A stretch of 64,000 nt of DNA from Physcomitrium patens (lineage: Eukaryota > Streptophyta > Bryopsida > Funariales > Funariaceae), in NCBI RefSeq assembly GCF_000002425.4, contig NC_037273.1, positions 7,542,365-7,606,364 of the forward strand, read 5' to 3'. The position numbers and the translations under genes were made by a program. Under the pieces are notes generated by a model, which did not search any database, was not told where the DNA came from, and was given only the letters and a program-made list of their open reading frames with translations. Every line of letters begins with the position of its first letter. The stretch's first letter is position 1. Shown piece by piece: positions 1 through 12,310 of this stretch.

Positions 1-1689
1 AAGAATATTTTTAGACTATTCTATTAAATTTTTGAAGGTTTCAAAAAATTCTAAAAGATTTATAGAATATTTTAAAAAGATTTAAGAAAATTTTTAGAAT
101 ACTCTAGCAAATTTTAGAAAGTTTTAGGAGAATTAAAGAAGTTTTTTAAGAAGCTTGTTAGAGTTGCTTCATCTTCAAGGAATATGAAAAATTCTTCAAA
201 AAATTCCTAATATCTAATATATATTGGAGTTAAGGGTGATCGGATCTTCAATCTCGATAATACATTTTTTGAAACTCTAGCTTATTTCTCTTGATGTTGA
301 TCTTATACTCATTTGATTTAATCAAATTTTTATTAGCTTTCTTATTGAAGGTCTTTTTTTCAACTTCTTGTTTGATTTCTTGTATAGTGTATCCATGATA
401 CTAGAAACTATCTCATTTGGTCTTCTATAGTTGAATAAATCTTGTAGACTAACTATGATTAGAATGATTATGTATCTATTATATTATTAACTAGTTTATA
501 TATTGTTAGATACATTAAGTCCAATTCTATTTCTAGTAGGGCCTCTCTCAATTCCATCATTGTAGTTACTATTGCTACAATTGTTTCAATCATTGCCATT
601 AATGCACAAACAATGTAGAAGAAAATTGACATAATAATTATAATTATAACTGCCAAAATTGTTGTGTAGTAATATAGCCATTAGGTAAAAGAAAAAAAAT
701 ATATTTTATTATAGAAGAGCCTAATTAAAAAGATATAGTAGGATAATATAAATAAAAAATAAACATATAATAAAATCTTGTAGTATTAAAATTAATTTTT
801 ATGAAAATGAATCTTATTTACTTTGTATGGCCATAAATAAGACAAAATAAGATAGATTAGAAAAATAAAGAATATAGGCATATGTAAGAGAGAGTTAGGA
901 ATTGATTTTAAAAAAAATTACTTCAAAAAAATAAAAATTGATATTTAAAGAGGACTAATTGTCAATCAAGGTCAAAGTCAAATTGTGAGATACTAAACCA
1001 TGTAAATATATCATTTTTAGGGTTCTTATATATATCAAAGAATAGGATTTGAGAGTAGATGGCATTAGAATTTTTTATCATTTATTTTGAAGGATTTGAG
1101 TTTGTCATGACTTTGTAAGAGCTTTGCAAAATCAAGGTTGTTTTGGATGATTCTAGATTTTGAGAAATAAAATAGAGTTGACATTTTGAACAATCTTGAG
1201 AGTTTTGTACTAGATCTATAAGTAAAAATTTGTAATTTTGTGAATATAATTATATTAAATATATATTATAAATTTGAGTTTAATTAAATGATTAGGTTGG
1301 AGGTTATTGAAGTTCAAGTGGTTTGAGGTCTCAAAAATTAGACCTTGAGGGTCAATGAGAGTTTTTAACATCTTCAACAATCTGTCAAATGGATCAAAGT
1401 AAAATTTATTTCTATAGATAGTAGATTTGATTTTCAAAATTTGCATAAAATTTGAGAGAAATTCAATGATTTAAAAAAGAAATATTGGTGTTGAAAACTC
1501 AACATCAAGGTTGGAAAAGAAAGCCATCTAACATACAAATAGATTATCTTACATTTCTCTCAATTAGTAAGTACAATTGATCTTATTTTTGTTGTACTTA
1601 TTACAAATTGAATTATTGAAAAGTGTAAAATTTTGAGTTGATATCAGTAGTTTGATCATTAGTTGTTTAGATTTCAATTTCCTATAGGA
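1..1689. other. AT-rich stretch without recognisable genes
   Basis: Strongly AT-rich sequence in which all open frames are short and low in complexity. I see no domain, RNA gene or element terminus. It is probably old, decayed mobile-element sequence like the rest of the first 18 kb, but nothing in it proves that. Confidence 0.5.
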
Positions 1690-2480
1690 TTTGTAAAGAG
1701 TTTGTTTAAGATTTAGAATTTGATTAGGATTTGATTTAGGATTTAAGATTTAATTAGATTTATTATAGGATTTAGGATTTATGTAGGATTAGAATTTATG
1801 GTTTCATTAGAACTTAATATAGGATTAAGATTTTGGATTTTATTAAGATTTGATCGAAGAGTAGGATTTATGATTTGATTTGAATTTAATCTAGGATTAA
1901 GATTTATAATTTGATTAGAATTTGATCTTGGATTTGATTAGGATTTGATTAGGATTTGATCCAAAATTTTATTAGAATTTGATTAGAATTTGGTTTAGGA
2001 TTTTATTATAATTTGGTTAAGATTTGGTTAGGATTGATTTAGAATCTGATTAGAATTTGATTAGAATTTGATTAAGATTGCTTTGGAATTTTATTAGAAT
2101 TTTTTGAAGGTTATATTAGGATTTGATTAGAATTCAATCAAGATTTTTATTTTTAATATTTCTTTAATATTTTTTTGATATTCCTTTAGGATTTTTTATT
2201 TTATATATAGATTTTTTAAGATTAATTTATAATTTTTTATGTTTCTTTTGTAAGTTCTTTGAGATTTTTTTGGAATTTAAATAAAGATTGATTAGCATTA
2301 TTATAATTTAAATAAAAATTGATTATGATTCTATTAGAATTATTAAGATCTTCTTGTTGCAAGTTTTATTTTATCTTCGACAACCAGATCTCCAATGCAT
2401 TTTCAAACAAACTTCACAAAATACAACACTATCTTCAAGAAGATAGTTCTTAGATTTTGAAGAATTTATGCAAAAAAAAG
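1690..2480. repeat. Degenerate GATTAGGATTT array with unique tail (repeat copy 1)
   Basis: From about 1690 to 2340 the sequence is an imperfect array built on GATTAGGATTT / TTTGATTAGGAT, with scattered single-base changes. It runs into a tail (about 2340-2480) containing TTTTATCTTC, a short GC-bearing stretch and a GCATTT motif. The same order of array then tail recurs at about 27655-27960, so this looks like one repeat family rather than simple slippage. The element type is unknown. Confidence 0.5.
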
Positions 2481-2732
2481 ACCTTAGAAGGAAAGCCAAA
2501 CCAAATAAAGAAGCTTTGATGGTATCAATCAAATATAAATCACCTATAATTTTTTTATTTTTATAAAAAATAATTTTTTTTAATAATAACAACACAATAG
2601 AATGCTTTATCTAAAATTCTTCAATGCTTACACTGCAACTGCTATGGCCTCATTAACAATAGTTGTTATATCAAGAAAAATCATTTTTAACTTTATTACA
2701 TTATACTTATATAATTTTAAGAAGTCCAAAGC

Positions 2733-3284
2733 TATCATAGACATATATATTTGCTCTAATAATTATCTAAATAATATGAATAGATGAAAATAAATAAAAA
2801 GAAATAAATTAAATAATATCTTATAAAAAAGATTTTTAGAAGCTTTTTAGATGCAATTTAATACATATCTATAGGTGATTGGTAGGTTGAAAACTTGGCC
2901 ACATGTAACTTTTAATAAGTTAGCCACATGTTGCACATATTGATAGCTTTTGGTATAAATTAATCATGAATGTATATATGAAACTTCTTTTACAAATAAC
3001 ACACATGTCATACAAGTTAGACATGTATTGGACGTCCTATAGAATGTTGCCATGTAGCTCTTAGTTAGATTAATATATATAGAAGCAAGAGTGAGGCCTT
3101 ATTTACTCTTGTCAACTCTTTTTTTACTTGTAGTCTAGTTTCAAGAGTCTCTAGATTTTTAATCTTTGGCAATAGCCATTCCAATTTATTCTTGAATATA
3201 CATACTTTCTTATTTCTATTTTATGATTTTTTTGATATATATCTCATTTATTTACATATCTTCTTTGAGTTCTTGTCTTTGATA
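2733..3284 (+). repeat. 5' LTR of chromovirus copy A
   Basis: A 552-bp segment that is, in reverse complement, the same sequence as the LTRs at 5568-6117 and 11356-11900. It starts TATCA and ends TGATA, which are the TGTCA...TGACA termini of the family with one transition each. Shared blocks include the CTATAGAAT/ATTCTATAG stretch, the (A)TATATATAGA TATA-like box near 3071-3081 and the AGTCTCTAGTTTT-type stretch. The five bases before it are AAAGC. No matching right-hand duplication was found, because the 3' end of this copy is missing. Confidence 0.85.
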
Positions 3285-3303
3285 GATTGGTAAGAATAAA
3301 CTT

Positions 3304-3315
3304 ACAATATTAAAG
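3304..3315 (+). other. Probable primer-binding site of copy A (decayed)
   Basis: The 12 bases beginning 20 nt after the LTR correspond to the plant initiator-Met tRNA primer site TGGTATCAGAGC, except for four differences that are all transitions. A 20-nt gap from the LTR is larger than usual, so the assignment is tentative. Confidence 0.4.
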
Positions 3316-3518
3316 CTTTATATATTTTTTTAATTAAGAATGGATTATCCCTTTTTTTTTTATAAGACATAAGTATATTAAAAGTTATAGATTTTCTTCT
3401 TTTAACTTGATATTATTATTAGAATTTTCTTTGTTCTCAAGTCTTTCTTTCTATTTATCTTAAAGAACATTAGACATCTTTATTTTTCTAGTATATTGCC
3501 ATAGAGAAGCTTCTTGTA

Positions 3519-4366
3519 ATGAAGAGTGAAGATGAAGGAGCAACAAGATTAACAAGAAATAAAGATATAGTGATGGTTGGAGCTACTTCAATATCTATAT
3601 CAAATCATATTACTTCTCCTATAATAGAATATCCTTCAAGTGTAAGAGAAACAAAAATTATCATACGTGAGAAGTTTAATGGCATAAGATTAAAATTTTC
3701 AAGTACAACTAGTGATTGAACTTCAATTCTAAAGCTATTCAATTCTAGCATGACAAGTTAGGTTTATTAAAATACTACTTTTAAATTTTTCTTTAACTTA
3801 ATTTTATCTTTTTTAAGTTATATGATCTAATATTGAATAATGTTGAGATTTTTTTGGTAGAATTTCAATTTATATATAGAAAACATGATACAATTTATAT
3901 AGCAATAAGATTTGTATTTTACATTAAGATAATAAATTATAAATATTATATACTTCATAATTTGAATGATTTCCAACTAATATTAAGTAGAATGATGTTA
4001 CACTCATTAGCCAATTTTTCTATGGATTACAATATGAAATAAAAAAAACTAATATTAAATTTATTTAAATTTCATATATTCAAATAAATAATTGATTTTT
4101 CTATAAAGTATGATAGTTGATTTTTTGAATTTCAATTTAAGAGTCATACAAGTAGATTTCAATGTTTTTATAATTCAATGGCAATACCAATGCTTTTTCA
4201 ATATATACATTTAAAAGTAGAAGATATACAAATTCATGTGATATATTTCAAACTTCCTATTGAGAAAAAAAGATTTGTTGTTATCAAGAAGGATTATACT
4301 TATATTGAGGAGAATCTAAGCATACTTCTTAATATTATCCAAAGAAGCAATACAACAACAAAATGA
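3519..4366 (+). pseudogene. gag remnant of chromovirus copy A
   Basis: Two open stretches (3519-3719 and 4178-4366) match the Gag of copy B at the protein level. The first carries RLTRNKDIVMVGATSISI, which parallels RLARSKDIEMIGAASTSI of copy B. The second carries VEDIQIHVIYFKLPIE against VEDIQIDVIHFKPLIE. The copy B zinc knuckle has no intact counterpart here. Stops and frame breaks between the two parts show that the gene is dead. Confidence 0.75.
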
Positions 4367-4539
4367 GGAGTATGGCTATCAAAAAAGATAATATATCAAA
4401 AAATGAATTTTTCTAGTAATAATAGAAATTGTGCAGTTATAATCTAATATAATACCTAATGAAGGTTCTATTCTTTTCTTAGAATCATCTCTTTATTTTA
4501 TAATAGATATTAATTTAGCATCTAAACATCACATAGCCT

Positions 4540-5567
4540 TTATCTTATTAGATTCAAGAGTCTCAAATTATTTTTTAGATGAAGAATTTGCTAAAAGACA
4601 TAATATATTTTTAATGAAAAAAACTAAACTAATAAATGTAGAAATTATAGAATATTATTTATTATATTTTAGAGATGTTATTCATGATTTTTTTTATAAA
4701 AGTAGCAATTAATGGTTATAATAGCTTTGTAATATTTAATATCATTAGATCTCTTTTTAATCCAATTATTTTTGGTTTATTATGACTAAAAAGATATAAT
4801 CTTCAAATAGATTGGATTTCTTGTAATCTTGGTTTTTTCTAAATTATAATTAAAATTTTTATTAATCAAGCAAAAAATCATAAGTTTAGTACAATCAAAT
4901 TCTTATTTGTAAGTACAAGAGCTTTTTCTATGCTGTAAAAGAAGGATCATCTTTAATTATTTATGCTACATCTATTTTTAATAGTAGAAAGTCTTTAAGT
5001 GGCATTTTAAATTAATATTTGGATCAATAAGATATTTTTAAGAAAAAAAATGTAAATATACTTTCAAATTATTATCTCTATAGTTACTCAATTGACCTTC
5101 AAGAAGGAGCTTAATCGCCATTCAAATTAATCTATAATTTATCACTAAAAGAGTTGGATAAATTTAAGAAATACATTGATGAAAATTTAATCAAAAATTT
5201 CATATGTCATTCAAAATCTCTAATTGGAGCTTCTATCTTATTTGTGAAGAAAAAAATAGAATATTGTAGATGTATGTAGATTATCTAGAGCTTAATAACA
5301 TTATTATAAAAAATAGATACCTTCTATCTTTGATATTGAGACTTCTTAATCATTTGAATGAAGTAAATATTTATACTAAAATACATCTATGAGAAATATA
5401 AAATCTAATAAGCATAAAAAAAAACTAAAAGATTATATTTTAAATTAGATATGGATATTTTGAATATAATGTCATATCTTTTAGACTTACAAATGTGTTA
5501 GTTGATTTTCAACATCTAATGAATGATATCTTTCAATAATTTTTATATGATTTTGTTGTCTATTTTT
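4540..5567 (+). pseudogene. pol remnant (protease and N-terminal RT) of chromovirus copy A
   Basis: Around 4547-4612 translation gives LDSRVSNYFLDEEFAKRHN, the retropepsin region seen in copy B as LDSRASVCFLDEEFAKRHN; the catalytic DSG is DSR in both. From about 5100 broken pieces of reverse transcriptase follow in the same order as in copy B. The frame is lost many times. The sequence stops at 5567, where copy B is inserted, and resumes at 11906. Confidence 0.75.
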
Positions 5568-6117
5568 TGTCAAGTACAAGAACTTGATTAAAATAAATAA
5601 ATAAGTAAGATTTTTCTTAAAGAAAGATGAAAAAATAGAAATAACTAAATATGTATATTAAGAAAGAAACTGGAATGGCTATTGCTAAAAGATAAGAAAA
5701 CTAGAGACCCTTGAAACTAGACTAGAAACAAGAAAGGAATTGACAAGAGTGAAGAAGGCTTCACTCTTGCCTCTATATATACTATCTACCTAAGAGCTAC
5801 ATGGCGACATTCTATAGGACCTTTAAAAACATGTTGACTTTATACAATATGTATCTTGACTTGCAAGGCAAGTTTTCTATGTGGGCACCACATAGTTAGC
5901 TTGTTCTGCAAGCTACCAATATGTGTGGCATGTGATTAACTTGTTGATCAAGTTTCTAACCTATCAATCAAGTATAAATACATGTAAAGTCAAAGTAGCA
6001 TCTATGAAGCTTTTAGGAAGCTTCTCTAAAAGATATTATAAAATTAATCAATTTTTTCTTATTTTTATCTATTCATATCAACTAGGTAACAATTGTGGTA
6101 AATATATGTACATGACA
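5568..6117 (-). repeat. 3' LTR of chromovirus copy B
   Basis: A 550-bp repeat matching 11356-11900, with TGTCA at the left edge and TGACA at the right edge. On the minus strand it contains a TATA-like TATATATAGAGG near 5776-5789, the likely core of the LTR promoter. Differences from the other LTR are mostly transitions. Confidence 0.9.
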
Positions 6118-6131
6118 TTATCCCCCTTCTA
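6118..6131 (-). other. Polypurine tract of chromovirus copy B
   Basis: On the minus strand the bases directly before the 3' LTR read AGAAGGGGGATAA, a typical purine-rich plus-strand primer. The position, flush against the TGTCA terminus, supports the call. Confidence 0.75.
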
Positions 6132-6699
6132 AGGACAAGTTCCTTGAGGAGAGATGATCATATGTCGAGGAAGTCTAAGATGCGGCAAATTGTATTTGCC
6201 ACATACTCTAATCTTTCTTCTCTTCAAAGATGATCGATAGGGCCTCTCAACCATCAATAGTGTCCGATACCAGGGCGGAAAGACCACCCAGTTATTTGAT
6301 CATTGTTGAGGCCTTCATAACTTTGTTCAAATAAAATATTTGAAATATCATCAGGAGTTATTCCTACCTCTAATAAAATCACCAAACATCGAGAGTTCTT
6401 TTTAAGGTCGTGATATCAAACGCATTGTATCTCGCCATCTATTCGAGAAAAAACATGTCATTCTTGAGGATCTTCATCTTCATTGCATCATCTTGAAGGT
6501 TGTGACAATCATAATGACTTATCCAGCAAGTCAGCAAACAAAGGTTCTTGAATCAAATCCACTAGTTGTTGGTTCTCCATCTCCTCAGCATCACAACTAC
6601 AAAGAAGCTACATACAAGGATTGAAAGTAGAATATTATCTTGTTTAGATCATGTTTCTTTTATAATGAAGGTTTTCATCTTGATTTTTATGGATGTTGT

Positions 6700-9600
6700 C
6701 GATGAAAAACCTCCACTGTCTTTTTTGTATTTGCAAGATTTTTTATTGGCTTCCATGTGCGTTCACTAATATCGTATCCATGCTAATGGACAAGATATTT
6801 TAATTTATTTCAGTACCACCTTGAATCTGAGACTTCTTCTATTTCGAACTGTTTATTATTGTTCACTTCTATACGAGGAGGTAGAGCTTGTTTTCTTCTT
6901 GGTATGTCCATTGTCTTGTATGGTTTAAGAAGAGATACATGAAATACTAGATAGATTTTTATTGACTCCGATAGGTGTAGATGATATACAACTGGATTGA
7001 TTTGTGTAAAAATAGAAAATGGTCTAAGCCTTGGATAGTTCAACTTGTCACAAGAACAAGTGGTCTTAACATTGCGACAAAGTAATCATACCTTGTTATC
7101 CATGTAGAATGGTGGTTGTTCCTTTTGATAGACATTTGCATTGATCTTTTGTTGTTCTTGAGCTTCTTTTAACTACACCTTCATTGTTGCATGTAGCTCT
7201 GACAAATGGTTTGCCAAATCTTTCACCGTAGGATTATCATCTTTTGAAAAGTCAAAAGTATCAAGTCGTAGATGATAACCATAATTGGCAAAGAAAGGTG
7301 TTTGTTTTATAGAAGAATATACTATATTATTATAAGCAAACTCTGCCAATGGCAAAAGAGTTGTCCAATCATCTTGTTGGTAATTGATGGTATATCTTAA
7401 ATATTGCTCCAAAATTTGATTAACATGCTGAGTTTGTCCATTAGTTTGAGGATGGAATGCCTAAGATAGTTTTATATCCACTTTTAGAATCTTGAAAAGA
7501 GTTCACTAAAATCTTGATACAAATTGAGTTCTCCTATCTGATATAATATCCTTGGATAATCTATGATAGCGATAGATATTGTCAAGAAAGAGCTTAGTTG
7601 TTTCTTCACCTGTGATAGATTTTATATATGATATAAAATGTACTATCTTGATAAAATGATCTACTATCACAAATATAGAGTCATAAGAACTTGAGATTGG
7701 AAGATCCGTGATGAAATCCATAAAAATAGAAGACCATAGTTGTTTTGGAATGGGTAATGGCTGAAGAAGTCCATAAGGTCGATGACGAGGAGTTTTTGAT
7801 CTTGAGCAAACATCACAAGATTGTATAAAATCTTTGATTCCCGAACACATTTAGTGCCACCAAAAATCTCTGGATATTAGTTCCAAAGTTTTATTGTATC
7901 CAAAATATCCTACTGCTGAAAAGTCATGACGAGCTTGAAGAACACATAATCGAGCTTCACCTTCTAGAACATATAGGCGTCCTTCAAAACATAGTAGATT
8001 CTTCTTGAATTCATAATTGGAAGTATCATGAGACTTTGAAGGATTTTCCTTAATACCACAAATAAGAGGATCAAAAGACATACTTGACTGAACTTGCTTA
8101 ATGAAAGTTGAATCAACAGTTAGTATTGATTTTATTGCTTGAAGGTGAAGATGCTTTGGCTTCAAGAGAATTATCCGTTGTTGATCAAAAGCAGCATCTC
8201 CTTCCTTTGGTACAAGGTAAGATCGTCTAGAGAGTGCATCTAACAAACCTTGTTGTTTTCCTGGTCAATAAGTGATCTTAAATTTGAATCTTAACAAAAA
8301 CATACTCCAACAAGCTTGGTGACGATTCAAAATATGTGCTGACATAAAATATTCAAGGTTCTTGTGATCTATATACATGGTGACGAGACTAGAAGCACCA
8401 TCTAGATAATGGTGCCATTCTTGAAACGAATCCACGATTACAAGAAGTTCTTTATCGTGGATCTCGTAGTTGATCTTGGTTGGTGAAAATTTTTTGGAAT
8501 GAAAAGCTACTAGATGAAGTTTATCATTTGTCCCATTTGTGACAATATGGCATCCAAAACAAAGTCTAATGCATCTATTTCCATAAAAAATGGCTTAGAA
8601 AAATTGACGCAATACAAGATTGGTGTAGAAACAAAGTCTGTCTTCAAAGCTTCAAATACTACTTTCACTTCTTGATTCTATTGAAGTTTGTCTTTACAAG
8701 TCAAACGTATAAGTGGAGCTGCAATTTGACAGAAGTCTTTCATGAACATCTGATAGTAGTTGGCAAATCCCAAATAATATTGAACAACTCTTACCATTTT
8801 TGGGATCTTCTAATCCATAATACCTTGAACTTTCTTAGGATCCATCATAAGTCCATCATTTGAAATGATGTATTCTAAGAAGTTGACTTGAGTAGTATGA
8901 AATATACACTTTCCTATCTTGGCATAAAGTCTTGCATCTCTTAATTTTTTGTAACACACAATGAACATGAAGTTCATGTTCTTCTGTGTTCTTAGAATAG
9001 ATTAAGATGTCGTTTACATAATAGACAACAAAATCATCTAAAAACTCTTGAAAGACATCATTCATTAGATATTAGAATGTTGTTGGTGCATTTATAAGTT
9101 CAAAAAGGATGATGTTGTATTTGAAATGTCCATACCTTATTTGAAATGTAGTATTCTATTCATCTCTTTCTTTGATGAGTACTAGATTGTATGCTTCTCG
9201 TAGATCTATTTTTATATAGATCTTAGCTTGATTCAACTAATCAAAGAGTCCAAATATCAAAGGTAGCGGGTACCTATTCTTGATGGTGATTTTGTTGAGT
9301 CCTCAATAATCAACATACATCTATAATGATCCATCTTTTTTCTTCACAAATAAAATTGGAACTCCTACTAGAGATTTGGAATGGCGTATGAAGTTTTTGG
9401 CTAGATTCTCTTCAATATACTTCTTGATTTCAGCGAACCTATTTTGTGATAAATTGTAGATTGGTCCAAATGGCAGTTGTGCTCCTTCCTGAAGGTCAAT
9501 TGAACAGTCATAGGAATGATGTTTTGGAAGAGTATTTACATTTTTCTTTTCAAATACATCTTAAAAATCTTAATATTGGCTTGGAATGCCATTTGAAGTC

Positions 9601-10016
9601 TTTCGACCAGTATAAATGACACAAGATGATCCTTCTTTTGCAACATGCAAGAAAGCTCTTGCATCTATAAATATAGGTTTAATTGTACTAGGCTTATGAT
9701 TTTCTACTACACTCTTAGTTATACTTGTGGAAAAGTTAAGACTACAAGAAGTCTAATCTATTTTAGGATTATACTTTTCTAGCCATGATTAATTTAAAAT
9801 GATTGGATTAGAAAGAGATCTAAATATTACAAAGCTACTATGACCATTAGTTGCTACTTTTATAGGAAGGATTTTATAAGTAACATCTTTTGAAGACAAC
9901 GGACGACCATTTATGACTTCTATATAAATATGTTTAGTTTTCTTTATTAATAGTATGTTATGTCTTTTAGCAAATTCTTCATCTAAGAAACATACTGAGG
10001 CTCTTGAATCTAACAA
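6700..10016 (-). pseudogene. pol pseudogene of copy B: protease, RT, RNase H, integrase, chromodomain
   Basis: Read on the minus strand in order. The protease at 10016-9789 has LDSRASVCFLDEEFAKRHN. The RT is at about 9330-8850, with KIDLREAYNLV, the YGHF region and YYVNDILIYSK in place of YVDD. RNase H at about 8540-8220 has YEIHDKELLVI and DALSRR. The integrase zinc-binding region and core are at about 7960-7173, with SCDVCSRSK, MDFITDLPISS and EFAYNN. The C-terminal VFHVSLLKPYK is near 6930. A chromodomain at about 6847-6720 has FEIEEVSDSRWY, then LKYLVH-stop-HGY and SERTW. Many codons are stops (for example 7853-7851), and key residues are altered: DSG to DSR, YVDD to YVND, and the integrase HFG-type histidine to tyrosine. 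Each fits C-to-T or G-to-A change. Confidence 0.88.
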
Positions 10017-10210
10017 GGCAAAGACTTTGTGATATTTAGGTCATAAAATAATATTTATCATAAAACAAGGAGAGGGTTCTAGAGAGAGAATAAGACCTTC
10101 ACTAGGTATTGTATAAGGTTCCACCTGCACAATCCCTATTGTAGCTAGACAAACTTGTCTTTCGACATGCTATCTTCTTTGATAGCCGTATTCCTCATTT
10201 TATGGTTGCG

Positions 10211-11143
10211 TCACTTCTTTAAGCAATGTTGAGTAGTGTGTTTAGATTCTCCACAATATAAGCACAATCTTTCTTGACAACGATGAGTCTTTTCTTCCTC
10301 AATAAGAGGTTTGAAATGTATCACATCAATTTGTATATCTTCTACTTCCGAATGTATGTCTTGAAGAGATGTTGGTGTTGCCATTGAATTATAGTAATGT
10401 TGAGGTCCACTTGTACGGATCTCAAATTGAAATTCAAAGAGACGATTGTGACACTTCATAGCAAAGTCAATTGCTTGACTCAATGTTTGAGGATCAGATA
10501 AGTTGAGCATTAATTTTTTTACCTCATATTGTAATCCATAGAAAAATTGGCTAACAAGTGTAGTATCATTCCACTTGATATCGCTTGCAAGTTATCAAAA
10601 CTATGAAGCATACAATGTTACTAATCGATTGCCTTGTCGCAAAATATGGATCTTATTGATTGCAACATAAATTGCATCATGTTCTCCATACATGGATTAA
10701 AACTCCACCAAAAAAGCCTCTAGATTATCCAATATTAGATCTCATCGTTCAAAAAAAGATGAAAACCATGATAATGCTTAGGCTGAAAAAAGCGTACCAA
10801 TGAATCTAACTTGTAATCATGGAGTTGGATAGCTTTGGGATTGAAGTTCAATTACAAGTTGTAATTGATTGATAAATCTTCTAAACTTTGATCTGGTGCC
10901 ATCAAACTTCTCGGATATGATAATTCTTGGTTCTTTAACATTGGAAGGGTGTTCCACTATAGGAAAAGGGACATAATTGGGTATAGATGTTGAAGCAGCT
11001 CCAATCATTTCTATATCTTTACTTCTTGCCAATCTTGTTGCTCTTTGTGGTGGTAAATTGAGTTGTTGCATTGCAAGCATTAACTCCCTCAATTGCTCTT
11101 ACATTTGTGCCATTGCACTATTCATTTTAGTAAGTTCTGTCAT
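10211..11143 (-). pseudogene. gag pseudogene of copy B
   Basis: The first ATG lies at 11143-11141. The frame is interrupted by a TAA soon after, then runs through QLRELMLAMQQLNLPPQ (11110-11050). The second part, 10510-10211, ends in the CCHC zinc knuckle CLYCGESKHTTQHC (C-X2-C-X4-H-X4-C), which binds the element's RNA in active relatives. The region between about 10800 and 10520 holds the middle of Gag in broken frames. Length and order fit a chromovirus Gag of about 300 residues. Confidence 0.82.
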
Positions 11144-11323
11144 GATAATACTTAGAAAAGAGAAGATGTTTAATATCACTCAAGATAAATAGAAGAGAGA
11201 ACTTGAGAACAAACAAAATATTAAGAATAATATCAGTTTAGAAGAAGGTAATTTATAACTTCTAATTTGCTTATGTCTTATCAAGAGAAAGGGATAATCT
11301 ACTCTTAATCAAGATTAGACAAA

Positions 11324-11335
11324 GCTCTAATATTA
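11324..11335 (-). other. Probable primer-binding site of copy B (decayed)
   Basis: On the minus strand the sequence TAATATTAGAGC starts 20 nt inside the 5' LTR. It differs from the plant initiator-Met tRNA primer site TGGTATCAGAGC at three positions, two G-to-A and one C-to-T. A site 20 nt away from the LTR is unusual, which lowers confidence. Confidence 0.4.
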
Positions 11336-11355
11336 TAAGTGTACTCTTCTCAATC

Positions 11356-11900
11356 TATCAAGGACAAGAACTTAATAAAAACAAATAAATAAGTGAGAAT
11401 TTTTTCAAAAAAAGATGACAAAATAGAAATAACTAAATATGTATATTAAAAAAGAAATTAGAATGGCTATTGTGAAAATACAAGAAAACTAGAGACCCTT
11501 GAAACTAGACTATAAGCAAGAAAGGAGTTGACATGAGTGAAGAAGGCTTTATTCTTGCCTCTATACATACTATCTATCTAAGAGCTATGTTGCGACATTC
11601 TATAGGACCTCTAAAAACGTGTTAACTTTGCACAACACGTATCTTAACTTGCAAGTTTTCTATGTGGGCGCCATATAGTTAGCTTGTTCCGCAAGCTACC
11701 AACATGTGTGATACGTGGTTAACTTGTTGACCAAGTTTCTAACCAATCAATCAAGTATAAACATATGTAAAGTCAAAGCAATGTCTATGAAGCTTCTAGG
11801 AAGCTATTCTAGAAGGTACTGTGAAATTAATCTATTTTTTTTTACTTTTATCTATTCATATCAACTTGGTAACAATTATGATAAATATATGTCCGTGACA
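11356..11900 (-). repeat. 5' LTR of chromovirus copy B
   Basis: A 545-bp repeat matching 5568-6117. The outer terminus is intact TGACA at 11896-11900. The inner terminus reads TATCA, a G-to-A change from TGTCA. The TATA-like stretch of the other LTR has been altered here (CTATACATAC instead of CTATATATAC on the plus strand). Confidence 0.9.
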
Positions 11901-11905
11901 TTTTT

Positions 11906-12310
11906 TAGACAACATTTTAATCTACTCTAAGAATATAGTAGAACATGAGTTTTATATTTGTCATGTGTTACAAAAATTTAGAGATTCAAGACTCTACACC
12001 AAAATATAAAAGTTTGTATTAATATAACTCAAATTGACTTTTTAGAGTATATCATTTTAAATAATGGCCTTATGATGGATCCTAAAGAAGTTAAAACTAT
12101 TGTAGATTGAAAGGTTTTAAAAAAATAAAAGATGATTAATGATTTAAGAAGAATAAAAAAAAATTATTAGGATTTGAATAATAGCTACAACTTCTAAAAA
12201 TTAAATAATAATTCACTTGTTATGAATTAAAATAATCTTCTAATTAACAAAAGCTTATTTTAGCTCATATTTTGGTGAATTTTTTAAAAGGTTTATCCTA
12301 TAAGATTTAA
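11906..12310 (+). pseudogene. pol remnant of copy A, resumed after the nested insertion
   Basis: Directly after the second TTTTT duplication the plus-strand RT sequence of copy A continues. It encodes degenerate counterparts of DDILIYSKNTEEHE, of the HFISNDGLMMDPK region (about 12030-12090) and of the LGFANYY segment (about 12160-12200). The RT/RNase H connection (ILAHILVNFLKG-like) follows to about 12300. Beyond that I cannot follow the element, and no 3' LTR of this copy is present nearby, so its 3' end is lost. Confidence 0.7.

Larger units (their letters stand above)
5568..11900 (-). mobile_element. Complete but dead Ty3/gypsy chromovirus, copy B
   Basis: A 6,333-bp element on the minus strand with LTRs of 545 bp (11356-11900, 5' LTR) and 550 bp (5568-6117, 3' LTR). 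The termini are TGTCA and TGACA. It is flanked by the 5-bp duplication TTTTT (5563-5567 and 11901-11905). The internal order is gag, protease, reverse transcriptase, RNase H, integrase, chromodomain, which is the chromovirus order. A polypurine tract abuts the 3' LTR. The coding region is cut by many stops and cannot make a working polyprotein. It sits inside copy A, interrupting that copy in its RT active-site region, so it is the younger of the two. Confidence 0.92.
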
